This document shows, one piece after another, positions 14,300 to 20,219 of a stretch of 20,219 nt of DNA. The DNA is from Desulfobacterales bacterium (GTDB lineage: Bacteria > Desulfobacterota > DSM-4660 > Desulfatiglandales > Desulfatiglandaceae), in the NCBI GenBank assembly GCA_027061865.1, contig JAMOVZ010000441.1, forward strand, positions 1 to 20,219, in the 5' to 3' direction. How positions within the stretch are numbered: the stretch's first letter is position 1; each line of letters begins with the position of its first letter. The position numbers were made by a program, and so were the translations under genes. The notes under the pieces were generated by a model that made no database searches, was not told the origin of the DNA, and worked only from the letters and a program-made list of their open reading frames with translations.

Positions 14300-15101
14300 A
14301 GCCCCTCCCTCTTGCGCTCTTTTCCGCTGCCAAAGGCAACAAGGTACCCATTGGAACCTGGCTGGCAGGCTCTGGCAAACGGTCTCCTTCTACCTTTAAA
14401 ACCAGATTAGTGGTCTTCACAGTATAAACAATGGAGCAGCAAACCCCCAGCAACAAGCCCCAGGGAGCCCTTTTGCCATCCCAAAAGTCCTGCTCAGGCA
14501 CCCAGAGCTTCTCAATCATGGTGGGATAAGGGCTGGCACAGCGCCATTCAAATGGCACCGGTCCATAGGCGGCCCGCAGCATGGATACCATCTGCCACAA
14601 GTTGAAGAACCGGGCCTCCCCAAACAGGGGATCACCCCAACCTTTCAGGATTTTGGCCCTAACGGCCCTCCAGGAAAGAGAATTTATAACCACCACGAAG
14701 ACCTTTTCAAAGGCCACCCTCCCCGCTTCGCTCAAGACCCTCACAGGATCCTCCACGAACTCAAGGGTATTTATCAGCACCACTATATCAAACTCATTGT
14801 CTTCAAAAGGGAGATCCTCGGCCCACGCCCTCTTTAGGAGGCATCGGTGCCCCAGCCGCTCTTTTGCCTTTGATATCATGTGCTGGGAGGCATCAATGCC
14901 ACAGACATCCAATCCAAGCCTGCTTAGGATCAAGAGATGGTTGCCGGTGCCGCAGCCCACGTCCAGCACCCTTTGACCCGGTTTGGGCTTAAGAAGAACC
15001 CTGAACATCTCCTCCAGAGCCTTCTCCACGGCCTTGCCTTCCCTGGAGCAATACCAGGCCGAATAAAGGGCCTCCATATCTGCATCAAACACTAAAGCCA
15101 T
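14277..15101 (-). CDS. class I SAM-dependent methyltransferase
   Basis: A 274-aa protein with a Rossmann methyltransferase domain: motif I VLDVGCGTGNH at 45-55, the acidic end of strand 2 at Asp70 (VCGIDAS), motif II/III in AEDLPFEDNEFDIVVLI around 95-110, and NTLEFVEDPVRVLSEAGRV after it. This arrangement is that of the ubiE/COQ5-like (Methyltransf_11) type. The C-terminal 100 residues carry no motif I know. Start chosen at the ATG 15101, with GGGGGAGG about 6 nt upstream; an extra 19 residues are open upstream without a ribosome site. The substrate cannot be told; tight overlap with amrS suggests a shared process. Confidence 0.85.
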   Translation of the reverse strand: MALVFDADMEALYSAWYCSREGKAVEKALEEMFRVLLKPKPGQRVLDVGCGTGNHLLILSRLGLDVCGIDASQHMISKAKERLGHRCLLKRAWAEDLPFEDNEFDIVVLINTLEFVEDPVRVLSEAGRVAFEKVFVVVINSLSWRAVRAKILKGWGDPLFGEARFFNLWQMVSMLRAAYGPVPFEWRCASPYPTMIEKLWVPEQDFWDGKRAPWGLLLGVCCSIVYTVKTTNLVLKVEGDRLPEPASQVPMGTLLPLAAEKSARGRGYERGIPL

Positions 15102-15147
15102 AACGGCCTCCCCCAAGCAGGGATGAAAAGGGGTCGCTGATGAACTC

Positions 15148-15176
15148 AAATTACGCAATGAGCTCTAGAGATGCAA
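15148..15176 (-). promoter_or_regulatory. candidate promoter for the methyltransferase-amrS pair
   Basis: Minus-strand TTGCAT (15171-15176), 17-nt spacer, TAATTT (15148-15153), about 47 nt before the methyltransferase ATG. Confidence 0.35.
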
Positions 15177-15198
15177 GAAAATAAATGGAAATCACCAC

Positions 15199-15227
15199 TT
15201 GACATTGAAATGGCCCAAGGCTACCTA
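15199..15227 (+). promoter_or_regulatory. candidate promoter for the cysteine-rich small gene
   Basis: A perfect -35 TTGACA (15199-15204) with a weak -10 TACCTA (15222-15227) after 17 nt. A TATCAT lies slightly further down but at too long a spacing. Confidence 0.35.
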
Positions 15228-15263
15228 TCATTTTTACAGTACCGAAAAGTTAGGAGAGGACGA

Positions 15264-15479
15264 ATGAAGTGCAGATATCATCCTGAAAGAGACGCCATCG
15301 TTAGGTGTGAAAAGATGGAAGTGGCCTATTGTGAAGAATGTTTGGACAATTGCGAGGCCTGCACCGACCCTTGCGGCTATTGTAAGTTTCGAACCCAGTG
15401 TATAATCTGGGAGAGATGTAAAAGAAGCGAGAAGCGCTATAGGCTAGAGCGCGAGTCCAGGGGCGGAGAAGGCTCTTAA
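15264..15479 (+). CDS. cysteine-rich B-box-like zinc protein, 71 aa
   Basis: A 71-aa protein with ten cysteines (3, 15, 23, 26, 30, 33, 37, 40, 46, 52). The first part, C3-x2-H6-x8-C15-x7-C23-x2-C26, resembles a B-box zinc finger (CRYHPERDAIVRC, then YCEEC). It is followed by further CxxC pairs C30/C33 and C37/C40, so two or more metal sites are likely. The C-terminal 20 residues are strongly basic and helical. Start chosen at the ATG 15264 because AGGAGAGG lies directly upstream; the frame is open for 31 more residues without a ribosome site. B-box-like motifs are seen at the N-terminus of bacterial membrane proteins, but no membrane part exists here. It may bind protein or nucleic acid; function unknown. 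Its stop overlaps that of the sigma-54 activator by 4 nt. Confidence 0.75.
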   Translation: MKCRYHPERDAIVRCEKMEVAYCEECLDNCEACTDPCGYCKFRTQCIIWERCKRSEKRYRLERESRGGEGS

Positions 15480-16978
15480 ATATCATGAATATTGTATTTT
15501 GATATCATCCGGGAAAGATAGGTCCTTTGGATGTCCATAATCTTTGCCGCCTGCGTGCGGTTTCCTCTCGTGTGACGGAGTGTTTCGATTATGAACTCCT
15601 TTTTAAATCTATTTATGGCCTCTTTTAATGTAAGCCCCACTGTGATCGAATTTGAGTTTTTTTTCGGCGAAAAGATGGGCAGGTCCTCGGGCAAAATCTC
15701 TCTTCCATCTCCCATTACCACCGCCCTTTCCATTGCGTTTCTTAGTTCACGGATGTTGCCGGGCCACTCATAGTTTATCATCTTTTCCATGGCCTTTTTG
15801 GATATCCTGAGATCTGGCAGCCCTTTTTCCAGCTTGAATATCTCAAGGAAGTGGTTTGCAAGAAGAGGTATATCTTCCTTTCTTTCCCTCAAGGAAGGCA
15901 TCCTTATCTGAACCACATTCAGCCTATAGTAAAGGTCCTCGCGGAATCTCCCCTCCTCAACCTCTTTTGCAATATCCCTGTTTGTAGCTGAAATCACCCT
16001 TACGTCCACTGATATGGGAACATTTCCCCCCACCCTGTAAAAGACCCCTTCCTGGAGCACGCGCAAAAGCTTTGCCTGCATTCCAGGGCTCATCTCCCCT
16101 ATCTCATCCAAAAAAATGGTGCCTCCGTCTGCCAGCTCGAACTTGCCTATCTTCCTGGCCACTGCCCCTGTAAAGGCCCCCCTCTCATGGCCAAAAAGCT
16201 CTGCCTCCAGCAGCGTGTCAGGCAGCGCTGCACAATTTATCACCACCATGGGTTTCTGCTTGCGGGGTCCTGCCCTGTGGATCAGGCGGGCCAGAAGCTC
16301 CTTTCCCGTGCCGCTCTCACCAAGTATCATGGTGCTGGTCTTGGAATTGGCCACCTTAAACGCATCGGATATCACCTTGGCCAGCGCTTGGCTCTCCCCC
16401 ACTATCTGGTATTGCTGCTCAAGCTCTTCCCTGAGGTTTTTGTTTTCCCTCCTTACCTGGTCGATCTTTTGGGCATTGCTGATTGCAAGGGATGCCAGCT
16501 CAGCAAACACTGTGAGCAGCTTCATGTCATCGGGCTGGATGGAGGAGCCGTCTTCTTTATCTATTATTTCCACGACACCTATGATGTCGCCGTTTACCAT
16601 CATGGGAACACAGGCGATGGATTTGGTCTCAAAGCCGGTGGACTCGCTAATTTTCTTGTACCACCGGGGATCATTGGTCACATCAGGGATGAGGAGCGGT
16701 TGGCCTTTTTGTGCAACATAGCCGGCTATCCCCTGGCCTAGGTTTATCTCGTACTTTCTTACCTCGTGGCCTTTTTCACCTGTAGCAACCTTGAAGTACA
16801 ACTTGCCTGTCTTTTTGTCCAGCAAAAGGAGAGAGCTGGCCTTGGCCCGCATCATCCTGGTGGCCTTCTCAATTATGAGCTCAAGGAGCTGGTCAAGATC
16901 CAGGACAGATGAGACCCAGCTGGATATCTCCCGCAATCGTTCTAGTTGGGAATTCTCTTTACTAGAGAGTCTTCTCAT
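15476..16978 (-). CDS. sigma-54-dependent activator, GAF-AAA+-Fis
   Basis: A 500-aa enhancer-binding protein that would use ATP to open sigma-54 promoters. An N-terminal GAF sensor domain spans about 15-172, a short coiled-coil linker (RRENKNLREELEQQYQ) 176-191, the AAA+ domain about 192-430 with Walker A GESGTGK (220-226), the sigma-54 contact loop GAFTGA (267-272) and Walker B TIFLDEIGE (287-295), then a Fis-type helix-turn-helix at 472-493 (GNRTQAAKIMDIQRTYLSRM). There is no receiver domain and no kinase gene nearby, so it should respond to a ligand or redox state through GAF, as NifA- and FhlA-type proteins do. I saw no cyclic-nucleotide NKFDE motif. Target genes are unknown. ATG at 16978 with GAAGG just upstream. 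Confidence 0.93.
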   Translation of the reverse strand: MRRLSSKENSQLERLREISSWVSSVLDLDQLLELIIEKATRMMRAKASSLLLLDKKTGKLYFKVATGEKGHEVRKYEINLGQGIAGYVAQKGQPLLIPDVTNDPRWYKKISESTGFETKSIACVPMMVNGDIIGVVEIIDKEDGSSIQPDDMKLLTVFAELASLAISNAQKIDQVRRENKNLREELEQQYQIVGESQALAKVISDAFKVANSKTSTMILGESGTGKELLARLIHRAGPRKQKPMVVINCAALPDTLLEAELFGHERGAFTGAVARKIGKFELADGGTIFLDEIGEMSPGMQAKLLRVLQEGVFYRVGGNVPISVDVRVISATNRDIAKEVEEGRFREDLYYRLNVVQIRMPSLRERKEDIPLLANHFLEIFKLEKGLPDLRISKKAMEKMINYEWPGNIRELRNAMERAVVMGDGREILPEDLPIFSPKKNSNSITVGLTLKEAINRFKKEFIIETLRHTRGNRTQAAKIMDIQRTYLSRMISKYNIHDI

Positions 16979-17022
16979 AAGGCCTTCAATTGCTTCTGTT
17001 AAGGATTAGGTACAGCAGGGAC

Positions 17023-17052
17023 TGTATACTTTTCTATCGGCACCAGATTCAA
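17023..17052 (-). promoter_or_regulatory. candidate promoter for the sigma-54 activator
   Basis: Minus-strand TTGAAT (17047-17052), 18-nt spacer, TATACA (17023-17028), about 44 nt before the ATG. Confidence 0.4.
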
Positions 17053-17127
17053 AAGATTTACTTTTTTGAACGCATGGTAAGCAGGCGGAGCTTCCCGGCG
17101 GTTTCAGCAAACCACAACATGCCCTAT

Positions 17128-17156
17128 TTGGTTTGTACGAGTTTGTATGGTAGACT
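17128..17156 (+). promoter_or_regulatory. candidate promoter for recD2
   Basis: TTGGTT (17128-17133), 17-nt spacer, TAGACT (17151-17156), about 37 nt before the ATG at 17194. Together with the activator promoter it accounts for the divergent region 16979-17193. Confidence 0.4.
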
Positions 17157-17193
17157 TTGAAAAGATTCCCTTTTTATCCCAGTGAGATACGCC

Positions 17194-19386
17194 ATGGCCC
17201 AGGAAAGAAACCTCTTTGAAACCCATTGGCTTAAAGGTCAGGTGATAAAGGTCACATACATTGACGATCAAACGGGCTACGTGGTCGCTACCCTGGATTG
17301 CGGAGCGCCTTTTGGGGCCGTTACAGTGGTGGGCAATCTGATTGCCTTGGGCCCCGGTGAGATCCTGGAGATAGAGGGGAGCTGGGAGAAGCACCCCAAG
17401 TATGGTCGTCAATTTAGGGTATCAAGCCACAGGTGGGTACGCCCCGGCTCCAAGAAGGCCATTGAAAAGTACCTTGGCTCAGGGCTCATAAAGGGTATCG
17501 GCCCCATGATGGCCAAAAGAATTGTTGAAAAATTTGGACAAAGCACCCTCGAAATCATAGAAAAAGACATCCATAAGCTGGCCCAGGTTGAGGGTATAGG
17601 GCCTAAAAGAATAGAGATGATCCGGAAGGCCTGGGACGGGCAAAGGGATATACGCGACCTCATGCTCTTTTTGCAAGAACATAACTTAAGCCATTCCCTT
17701 GCCCCAAAGATCTTCAAGGCATACGGCAACTCATCCATTTCAGTGATAAGGCAGAACCCTTTCAAGCTGGCCGATTCGGTCTATGGAATAGGGTTCAGGA
17801 CAGCAGATGCCATTTCAGAGAAGCTCGGCTTTGAGAGGGAATCTCCCTTGCGCATGGAGGCAGGTATAAGGCATGTGCTGCAGAAAATGGCCGAGGACGG
17901 ACACCTCTTCTGCCCTTACGAGGAACTGGTGAGCAGGGGTGCAGAACTCCTCAAAGTGGACGAAGCCCTAGTTGGTGAAACCGTAAAAAGGCTAGTGCGC
18001 AGCAGAGACTTGGTGCTTGAAGGGGCTGAGGGGGTTGAGGGCGGCGCCGTCTTCTTAAGGCGTTTTCATCTATACGAGACAGGGATCTCCCGGCACCTTG
18101 CAAGGATCCTAACCGGCCCCGGCTCGTTGGGCAATATGGATCTAGCCAAGTCAATAGCTTGGGCAGGGCAACAGATGGGGCTTTGCCTGGCCGGGGAGCA
18201 GGTCCGTGCTATTGAAGCGGCTTTCAAGCACAAGGTAGTGGTCATCACAGGAGGCCCTGGAACAGGCAAGACCACCATAATAGATGCCATTGTGAAAATC
18301 GCTGGGAGGGCGGGGGCAAAAGTGGCCCTTGCCGCCCCAACCGGCAGGGCCTCCAAAAGGATGGAACAGGCCACAGGCCTGGAGGCCAAAACCATCCACC
18401 GATTGCTGGATTTCCAGCCGCAAAAGGGAGGATTTCAAAAGGATGAGCACTCTCCAATTGATGCACAAATCGTCATCATAGACGAGGTATCCATGCTGGA
18501 TGCCCCACTGGCCTACTATCTGCTCCGGGCAGTCTCCACCGAAGCAAGCCTCATCCTGGTGGGCGACAAGGACCAGCTCCCCTCCGTTGGGCCAGGGAAC
18601 GTGCTCTCAGACCTTCTGGGTTGCAGGAAACTGCCCGTGGTGGCCCTCAAAAACATATTTAGACAAGCTGCCAGGAGCCTGATCGTCACCAACGCCCACA
18701 GGATTAATAACGGCCGGATGCCGGTTGATAGGGCCCAAGCCCCTGCCACTGCCTCTGACTACTACTTTATTGAACAGACAAATCCCGAAGAGGCCCTCAG
18801 AATTATAGTTGAACTTGTAACTTCCAGGATTCCCAAGCGCTTTAGGCTTGACCCCCTAACTCAGATTCAACTGATCTGCCCCATGCACAAGGGAATCCTT
18901 GGGACCCAAAATGTGAATAGTGTGTTACAAAAGGCCTTGAACCCCCATGCTGCCCTTGCCTCTCCGAGCCTGAAAGGCCTCAAGGAGGGCGACAAGGTCA
19001 TGCAGGTCAAAAACAATTATGAAAAGACAGTGTTTAACGGCGATATCGGTTATGTGGAGGCCGTAGACCAAGAGGGGGGAGAGGTAATCGTAAAATTTGG
19101 TGGAAAAAGGGTCAATTATGCCCCTTACGAGCTTGGGGAGCTCTCTTTAGCTTACGCCATTACGGTCCACAAGTCCCAGGGAAGCGAGTACCCGGCTGTA
19201 ATTCTACCCTTGACCGAAGAGCATTACATAATGCTGCAGAGGAATCTCCTCTACACCGCAGTGACCCGGGCAAAGAGACTCCTGGTAATGGTTGGGACCA
19301 AACGCGCCCTGAGCATTGCTGTTAGGAACCAGAAGGCAACCCACAGGTACACGCTGCTTGCCCAGCGGCTAAGGAGCCTCCTCTAG
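17194..19386 (+). CDS. recD2: RecD2-type SF1B DNA helicase
   Basis: A 5'-3' helicase of the RecD2/YrrC family, found mostly in bacteria without RecBC, with a role in DNA repair and replication-fork handling. The 730-aa protein has an N-terminal beta-rich domain (1-80), helix-hairpin-helix segments (about 95-145 with GLIKGIGPMMAKRIVEKFG and QVEGIGPKRI; 197-212 with YGIGFRTADAISEKLGF), Walker A GGPGTGKT (353-360), Walker B VIIDEVSM (427-434), motif III GDKDQLPSVGPG (457-468) and a late UvrD-like end with VHKSQGSEYPAVI and YTAVTRAKRLLVMVG. It is full length. I prefer the ATG at 17194; a GTG at 17182 adds four residues, and neither has a clear Shine-Dalgarno. The last 18 nt overlap the convergent cyclophilin-like gene. 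Confidence 0.95.
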   Translation: MAQERNLFETHWLKGQVIKVTYIDDQTGYVVATLDCGAPFGAVTVVGNLIALGPGEILEIEGSWEKHPKYGRQFRVSSHRWVRPGSKKAIEKYLGSGLIKGIGPMMAKRIVEKFGQSTLEIIEKDIHKLAQVEGIGPKRIEMIRKAWDGQRDIRDLMLFLQEHNLSHSLAPKIFKAYGNSSISVIRQNPFKLADSVYGIGFRTADAISEKLGFERESPLRMEAGIRHVLQKMAEDGHLFCPYEELVSRGAELLKVDEALVGETVKRLVRSRDLVLEGAEGVEGGAVFLRRFHLYETGISRHLARILTGPGSLGNMDLAKSIAWAGQQMGLCLAGEQVRAIEAAFKHKVVVITGGPGTGKTTIIDAIVKIAGRAGAKVALAAPTGRASKRMEQATGLEAKTIHRLLDFQPQKGGFQKDEHSPIDAQIVIIDEVSMLDAPLAYYLLRAVSTEASLILVGDKDQLPSVGPGNVLSDLLGCRKLPVVALKNIFRQAARSLIVTNAHRINNGRMPVDRAQAPATASDYYFIEQTNPEEALRIIVELVTSRIPKRFRLDPLTQIQLICPMHKGILGTQNVNSVLQKALNPHAALASPSLKGLKEGDKVMQVKNNYEKTVFNGDIGYVEAVDQEGGEVIVKFGGKRVNYAPYELGELSLAYAITVHKSQGSEYPAVILPLTEEHYIMLQRNLLYTAVTRAKRLLVMVGTKRALSIAVRNQKATHRYTLLAQRLRSLL

Positions 19387-19743
19387 GGTTATCTCCTCCT
19401 CATCCATAACTTCTTTTAGCCTCACGGCATCCCCCAGCACCTTGCCCACAATGTTGACCGCACTTGCAGGCACTATCCTGTCACCGCTACTCATGGGGGT
19501 TGGACCGAAAAAGATACAAAAGGCACTCCCTTCAGGCCAATAGCCCAGATCCCCCATTTCCACCTCTTCCCTTGCCGACTCATCTAACTCCGCTTGAACC
19601 GGGATTGGGAAATAGATCTCATCGCCCCATGTATTGAATCTGGCCCTTATGGGCAAGGCCTTTGCAATCTTTTGGGCCGTGGGGGTATCATTCAACTGGG
19701 CTGGAAGTACAAGGTCGCCTATCTTGATTACAATCTTGTTCAT
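19369..19743 (-). CDS. cyclophilin-like fold protein (TM1367 type)
   Basis: A 124-aa protein of the small cyclophilin-like family (PF04126, Thermotoga TM1367 type). It opens with a beta strand, IVIKIGDLVLPAQLNDTPTA, followed by ALPIRARFNTWGDEIYFPIP, EEVEMGDLGYWPEGSAFCIF and FGPTPMSSGDRIVPASAVNI, all recognisable family segments. The fold resembles eukaryotic cyclophilins, but prolyl isomerase activity has not been shown for the family as far as I know; the biochemical role is open. It has no signal peptide, so is cytoplasmic. AGGAGG lies 8 nt before the ATG at 19743. It is monocistronic here, and the gene tail overlaps recD2. Confidence 0.87.
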   Translation of the reverse strand: MNKIVIKIGDLVLPAQLNDTPTAQKIAKALPIRARFNTWGDEIYFPIPVQAELDESAREEVEMGDLGYWPEGSAFCIFFGPTPMSSGDRIVPASAVNIVGKVLGDAVRLKEVMDEEEITLEEAP

Positions 19744-20101
19744 AACGGGGCCTCCTGTCGGGATTTGATGAGTGGCAATTGTGCCAAATCCTATTGCCGG
19801 GCTGGAGAGGAATGAACCGAATTTCCCTCCTCAAGTCAACATGGCATGTCTCTTGCTCAATTGCCTGTTAAGGATATTTTCCTGAACTGGAAGGGCAACA
19901 GCACTAATCCAGCTTAAACCGCCCCGGAACAACGCAAGACCCAATAGGGTATAGCATGGACGAGAGGTCTCCAGTTGCATGTCTCAAGAACAAGGGGCAT
20001 GAGGAGGGGCGTGGCTGAGGGCATAAATCTGACATCTTACGATCCCTCATGTCAACATATTGGCATATTCACTTAGTCCCTGCTTTTAAAAAAGGGTTTT
20101 T
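19744..20101. other. intergenic region without a recognised gene
   Basis: About 358 bases between the cyclophilin-like gene and the MotB-like gene. Both genes point away from it, so it should hold two divergent promoters, but I found no good -35/-10 pair, no flagellar sigma-28 box and no -24/-12 box. Near the left end GGATTT (19761) and AAATCC (19786) flank an inner TGGCA/TGCCA inverted repeat (19773-19786), which could be an operator. The octamer GTCAACAT occurs twice (19835, 20051). Confidence 0.4.
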
Positions 20102-20219
20102 ATGGCAAAAAAGGTAGAGGAAGAGCCCCAAAACACCAATAGCTGGATCACTACCTACACGGATCTGATGACCCTGCTTCTCACCTTCTTTGTGTTGCTG
20201 ATCAGCATATCTGTAATGG
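20102..20219 (+). CDS. motB: MotB-like flagellar stator protein, N-terminal part
   Basis: Only the first 39 codons lie in the window. A hydrophilic cytoplasmic start (MAKKVEEEPQNTNSWI) leads into a single transmembrane helix TYTDLMTLLLTFFVLLISIS. The Asp of YTDLMTLLLTFF matches the proton-binding aspartate of MotB (Asp32 in Escherichia coli). The missing part should hold the plug and the OmpA-like peptidoglycan-binding domain. AAAGGG lies 5 nt before the ATG at 20102. No motA precedes it. A TolR/ExbD or other OmpA-family protein is less likely because of the DLMTLLLTFFV signature. Confidence 0.8.
   Translation, partial: MAKKVEEEPQNTNSWITTYTDLMTLLLTFFVLLISISVM

Noticed and set aside
16116..16741. 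Two long frames (201 and 184 aa) antisense to the sigma-54 activator
   Set aside because: Both are low-complexity shadows of the AAA+ and GAF coding sequence on the other strand.
17194..19386. recD2 as part of a RecBCD complex or an anti-phage helicase system
   Set aside because: The N-terminal helix-hairpin-helix region marks the stand-alone RecD2 type, and no RecB, RecC or nuclease gene is next to it.
19773..19786. TGGCAATTGTGCCA as a sigma-54 promoter
   Set aside because: The spacing between the GG and GC elements is wrong for -24/-12; it is an inverted repeat instead.
19835..20058. Octamer GTCAACAT twice and GCATGTCTC twice (19844, 19977) as a repeat array
   Set aside because: Only two short copies each with irregular spacing and no shared flanks; this fits chance.

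Overview
The window looks like core chromosome of an anaerobic Gram-negative bacterium of the Desulfobacterota (former Deltaproteobacteria) type. LPS genes (kdsA, kdsC, lptCAB) show an outer membrane. The order lptC-lptA-lptB-rpoN-hpf-ptsN is the usual proteobacterial one. A DUF39 homocysteine-biosynthesis protein, an AmrS-type radical SAM protein, a kinase-free sigma-54 activator and a RecD2 helicase fit an anaerobic sulfur or syntrophic deltaproteobacterium. This placement is inference from gene content. I saw no transposase, integrase, CRISPR array, phage module or compositional island.

Layout. (1) 24-1582, minus: DUF39 protein followed by a phasin-like coiled-coil protein. (2) 1766-8518, plus: one long tightly packed run, kdsA-kdsC-lptC-lptA-lptB-rpoN-hpf-ptsN-PTS IIA(Man)-rimI, covering KDO synthesis, LPS export, sigma-54, ribosome hibernation and PTS-type regulation. 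(3) 8565-10871, plus: gap, tpiA, secG and tRNA-Leu(GAG), ending at a bidirectional terminator that also serves tRNA-Arg(TCG) and tRNA-Lys(CTT) arriving on the minus strand. (4) 11154-12923, plus: strong promoter, rplM-rpsI, terminator, then truA. (5) 12913-15101, minus: a 57-aa protein, an AmrS-like radical SAM enzyme and a SAM methyltransferase. (6) 15264-15479, plus: a 71-aa protein with ten cysteines, meeting a GAF-AAA+-Fis sigma-54 activator (minus) tail to tail. (7) 17194-19386, plus: recD2, meeting a cyclophilin-like gene (minus) tail to tail. (8) About 360 bases without a gene, then the start of a MotB-like stator gene that runs off the window.

How the genes work together. KdsA makes KDO-8-phosphate, KdsC dephosphorylates it, and LptC, LptA and LptB are parts of the LPS transporter, so the first half of the long run is an envelope module. 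RpoN, HPF, PtsN and the mannose-type IIA form a regulatory module from which rapZ and HPr are absent. Gap and TpiA are a glycolysis/gluconeogenesis pair without pgk between them.

I found no clearly new multi-gene system. The best candidates for a second look are two small genes easily missed by gene callers (57 aa at 12913-13086 minus and 71 aa cysteine-rich at 15264-15479 plus), a consensus promoter that would start an almost leaderless lptC message, the DUF39/phasin-like pairing, the overlapping methyltransferase/AmrS pair, and three successive convergent gene pairs whose 3' ends overlap.
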